Below are positions 63,866 to 64,000 of a stretch of 64,000 nt of DNA, piece after piece. The notes beneath the pieces are model-generated. The model did no database searches. It saw only the letters and a program-made list of their open reading frames with translations, and was not told the DNA's origin. Source of the stretch: Phycisphaerae bacterium (GTDB lineage Bacteria > Planctomycetota > Phycisphaerae > Phycisphaerales > UBA1924); assembly GCA_016793805.1 (NCBI GenBank), contig JAEUIZ010000039.1, positions 107,595 to 171,594 on the forward strand, in the 5' to 3' direction. Position numbers and translations under genes: made by a program. How positions within the stretch are numbered: position 1 is the stretch's first letter; each line of letters opens with the position of its first letter.

Positions 63866-64000
63866 GAGACTGTTTCAGAACGGCAGTTGCCTGGACTTGA
63901 TCCGTGAGCAGACGAGCAGGGCGGCGGCGAGGTCGTGGAGGGCCTGGAAGTGTGTGCCCCAGCGTTCGTAGCAGAGCCGGAGGCGTCGGAAGTGGCTGAA
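63866..64000 (-). mobile_element. IS5-family insertion sequence, one end
   Basis: The terminal inverted repeat starts GAGACTGTTTCAGA at 63866 and is preceded by CTAA (63862-63865), fitting the YTAR target duplication of IS5-group elements. The rest of the element lies outside the window. Confidence 0.65.
63875..64000 (-). CDS. IS5-family transposase, C-terminal end (partial)
   Basis: 42 codons reading off the right edge of the window: FSHFRRLRLCYERWGTHFQA, then LHDLAAALLVCSRIKSRQLPF and a TGA (63875-63877). FRRLRLCYER followed by a hydrophobic helix is the usual C-terminus of IS5-type DDE transposases, just before the inverted repeat. Confidence 0.75.
   Translation of the reverse strand, partial: FSHFRRLRLCYERWGTHFQALHDLAAALLVCSRIKSRQLPF

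Larger units (their letters stand above)
51269..64000. mobile_element. Integrated element (genomic island), left end at tRNA-Thr, right end outside the window
   Basis: From the tRNA-Thr break to the window end the genes are of mobile type: excisionase-like HTH protein, P4-like primase-helicase, terminase-small-like protein, sigma factor, restriction-modification genes, IS5-like transposase. AGCT, which is nearly absent in the flanking chromosome, is common here from about 51550 onward. No integrase or structural phage gene is in view. 51270-51712 (about 440 bp) holds no gene I can support. Confidence 0.75.

Overview
The window is a GC-rich stretch of a planctomycete chromosome, most likely class Phycisphaerae. 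The lineage is inferred from surface proteins that carry the 'GC-type dockerin' tail (repeated NCD...LNVNDFVCF units), from PEP-CTERM-like tails of the VPLPTP or VPAP type, from prepilin-like proteins, and from the overall gene complement. No rRNA or CRISPR array was found. Two intact tRNA genes (Gln-TTG, Ala-TGC) and one broken one (Thr-TGT) are present.

Positions 1-51230 are chromosomal backbone. 1-5400 holds a partial SWIM-finger gene, a SnoaL-like gene, tRNA-Gln, a short GlmU-like nucleotidyltransferase, prs, rplY/ctc, pth, rpsF and ssb. 5500-12140 is a surface-protein region. Its centre is a minus-strand, translationally coupled operon (PEP-CTERM-like protein, PQQ-type propeller with dockerin, prepilin-like protein) behind a cobalamin riboswitch and a leader with a run of 18 C. 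The DNA around the riboswitch is full of homopolymers, tandem repeats and a 29-nt dispersed repeat. 12300-19200 has a hydrolase, an MFS transporter and an envelope glycosylation group (GT39, GT2, methyltransferase, GT87). 19164-29400 holds mutL, an M24 peptidase, SCO1, ctaB, an EEP-family protein, carB and rpmE.

30438-38304 is a complete clade II nitrous oxide reduction cluster: diheme cytochrome c, Sec-exported NosZ, a NosB-like membrane protein, nosD, nosF, nosY, nosL and an Rrf2 regulator with three cysteines. An AT-rich promoter with an overlapping dyad precedes it. 38358-41846 has a periplasmic cyclophilin, a beta-barrel protein and a gluzincin-like protein. 42057-48997 is a minus-strand RND heavy-metal efflux operon in which the TolC-like gene has a one-base frameshift. 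An SRPBCC-like protein and an M29 aminopeptidase follow.

At 51269 a tRNA-Thr gene stops at its anticodon loop and a mobile island begins, running past the end of the window. It carries an excisionase-like HTH protein, a frameshifted primase-helicase, an iteron-like repeat cluster, a terminase-small-like protein, several small unknown genes, a sigma factor, and a defence-like block: an OLD-type ATPase/TOPRIM nuclease, a MunI/EcoRI-like restriction enzyme and a D12-class adenine methylase. An IS5-like element closes the window. The junction coincides with a change in DNA style. The backbone almost never uses AGCT in coding DNA, writing Lys-Leu, Glu-Leu and Gln-Leu with AAA/GAA/CAA or with TTG, whereas the island uses AGCT freely.
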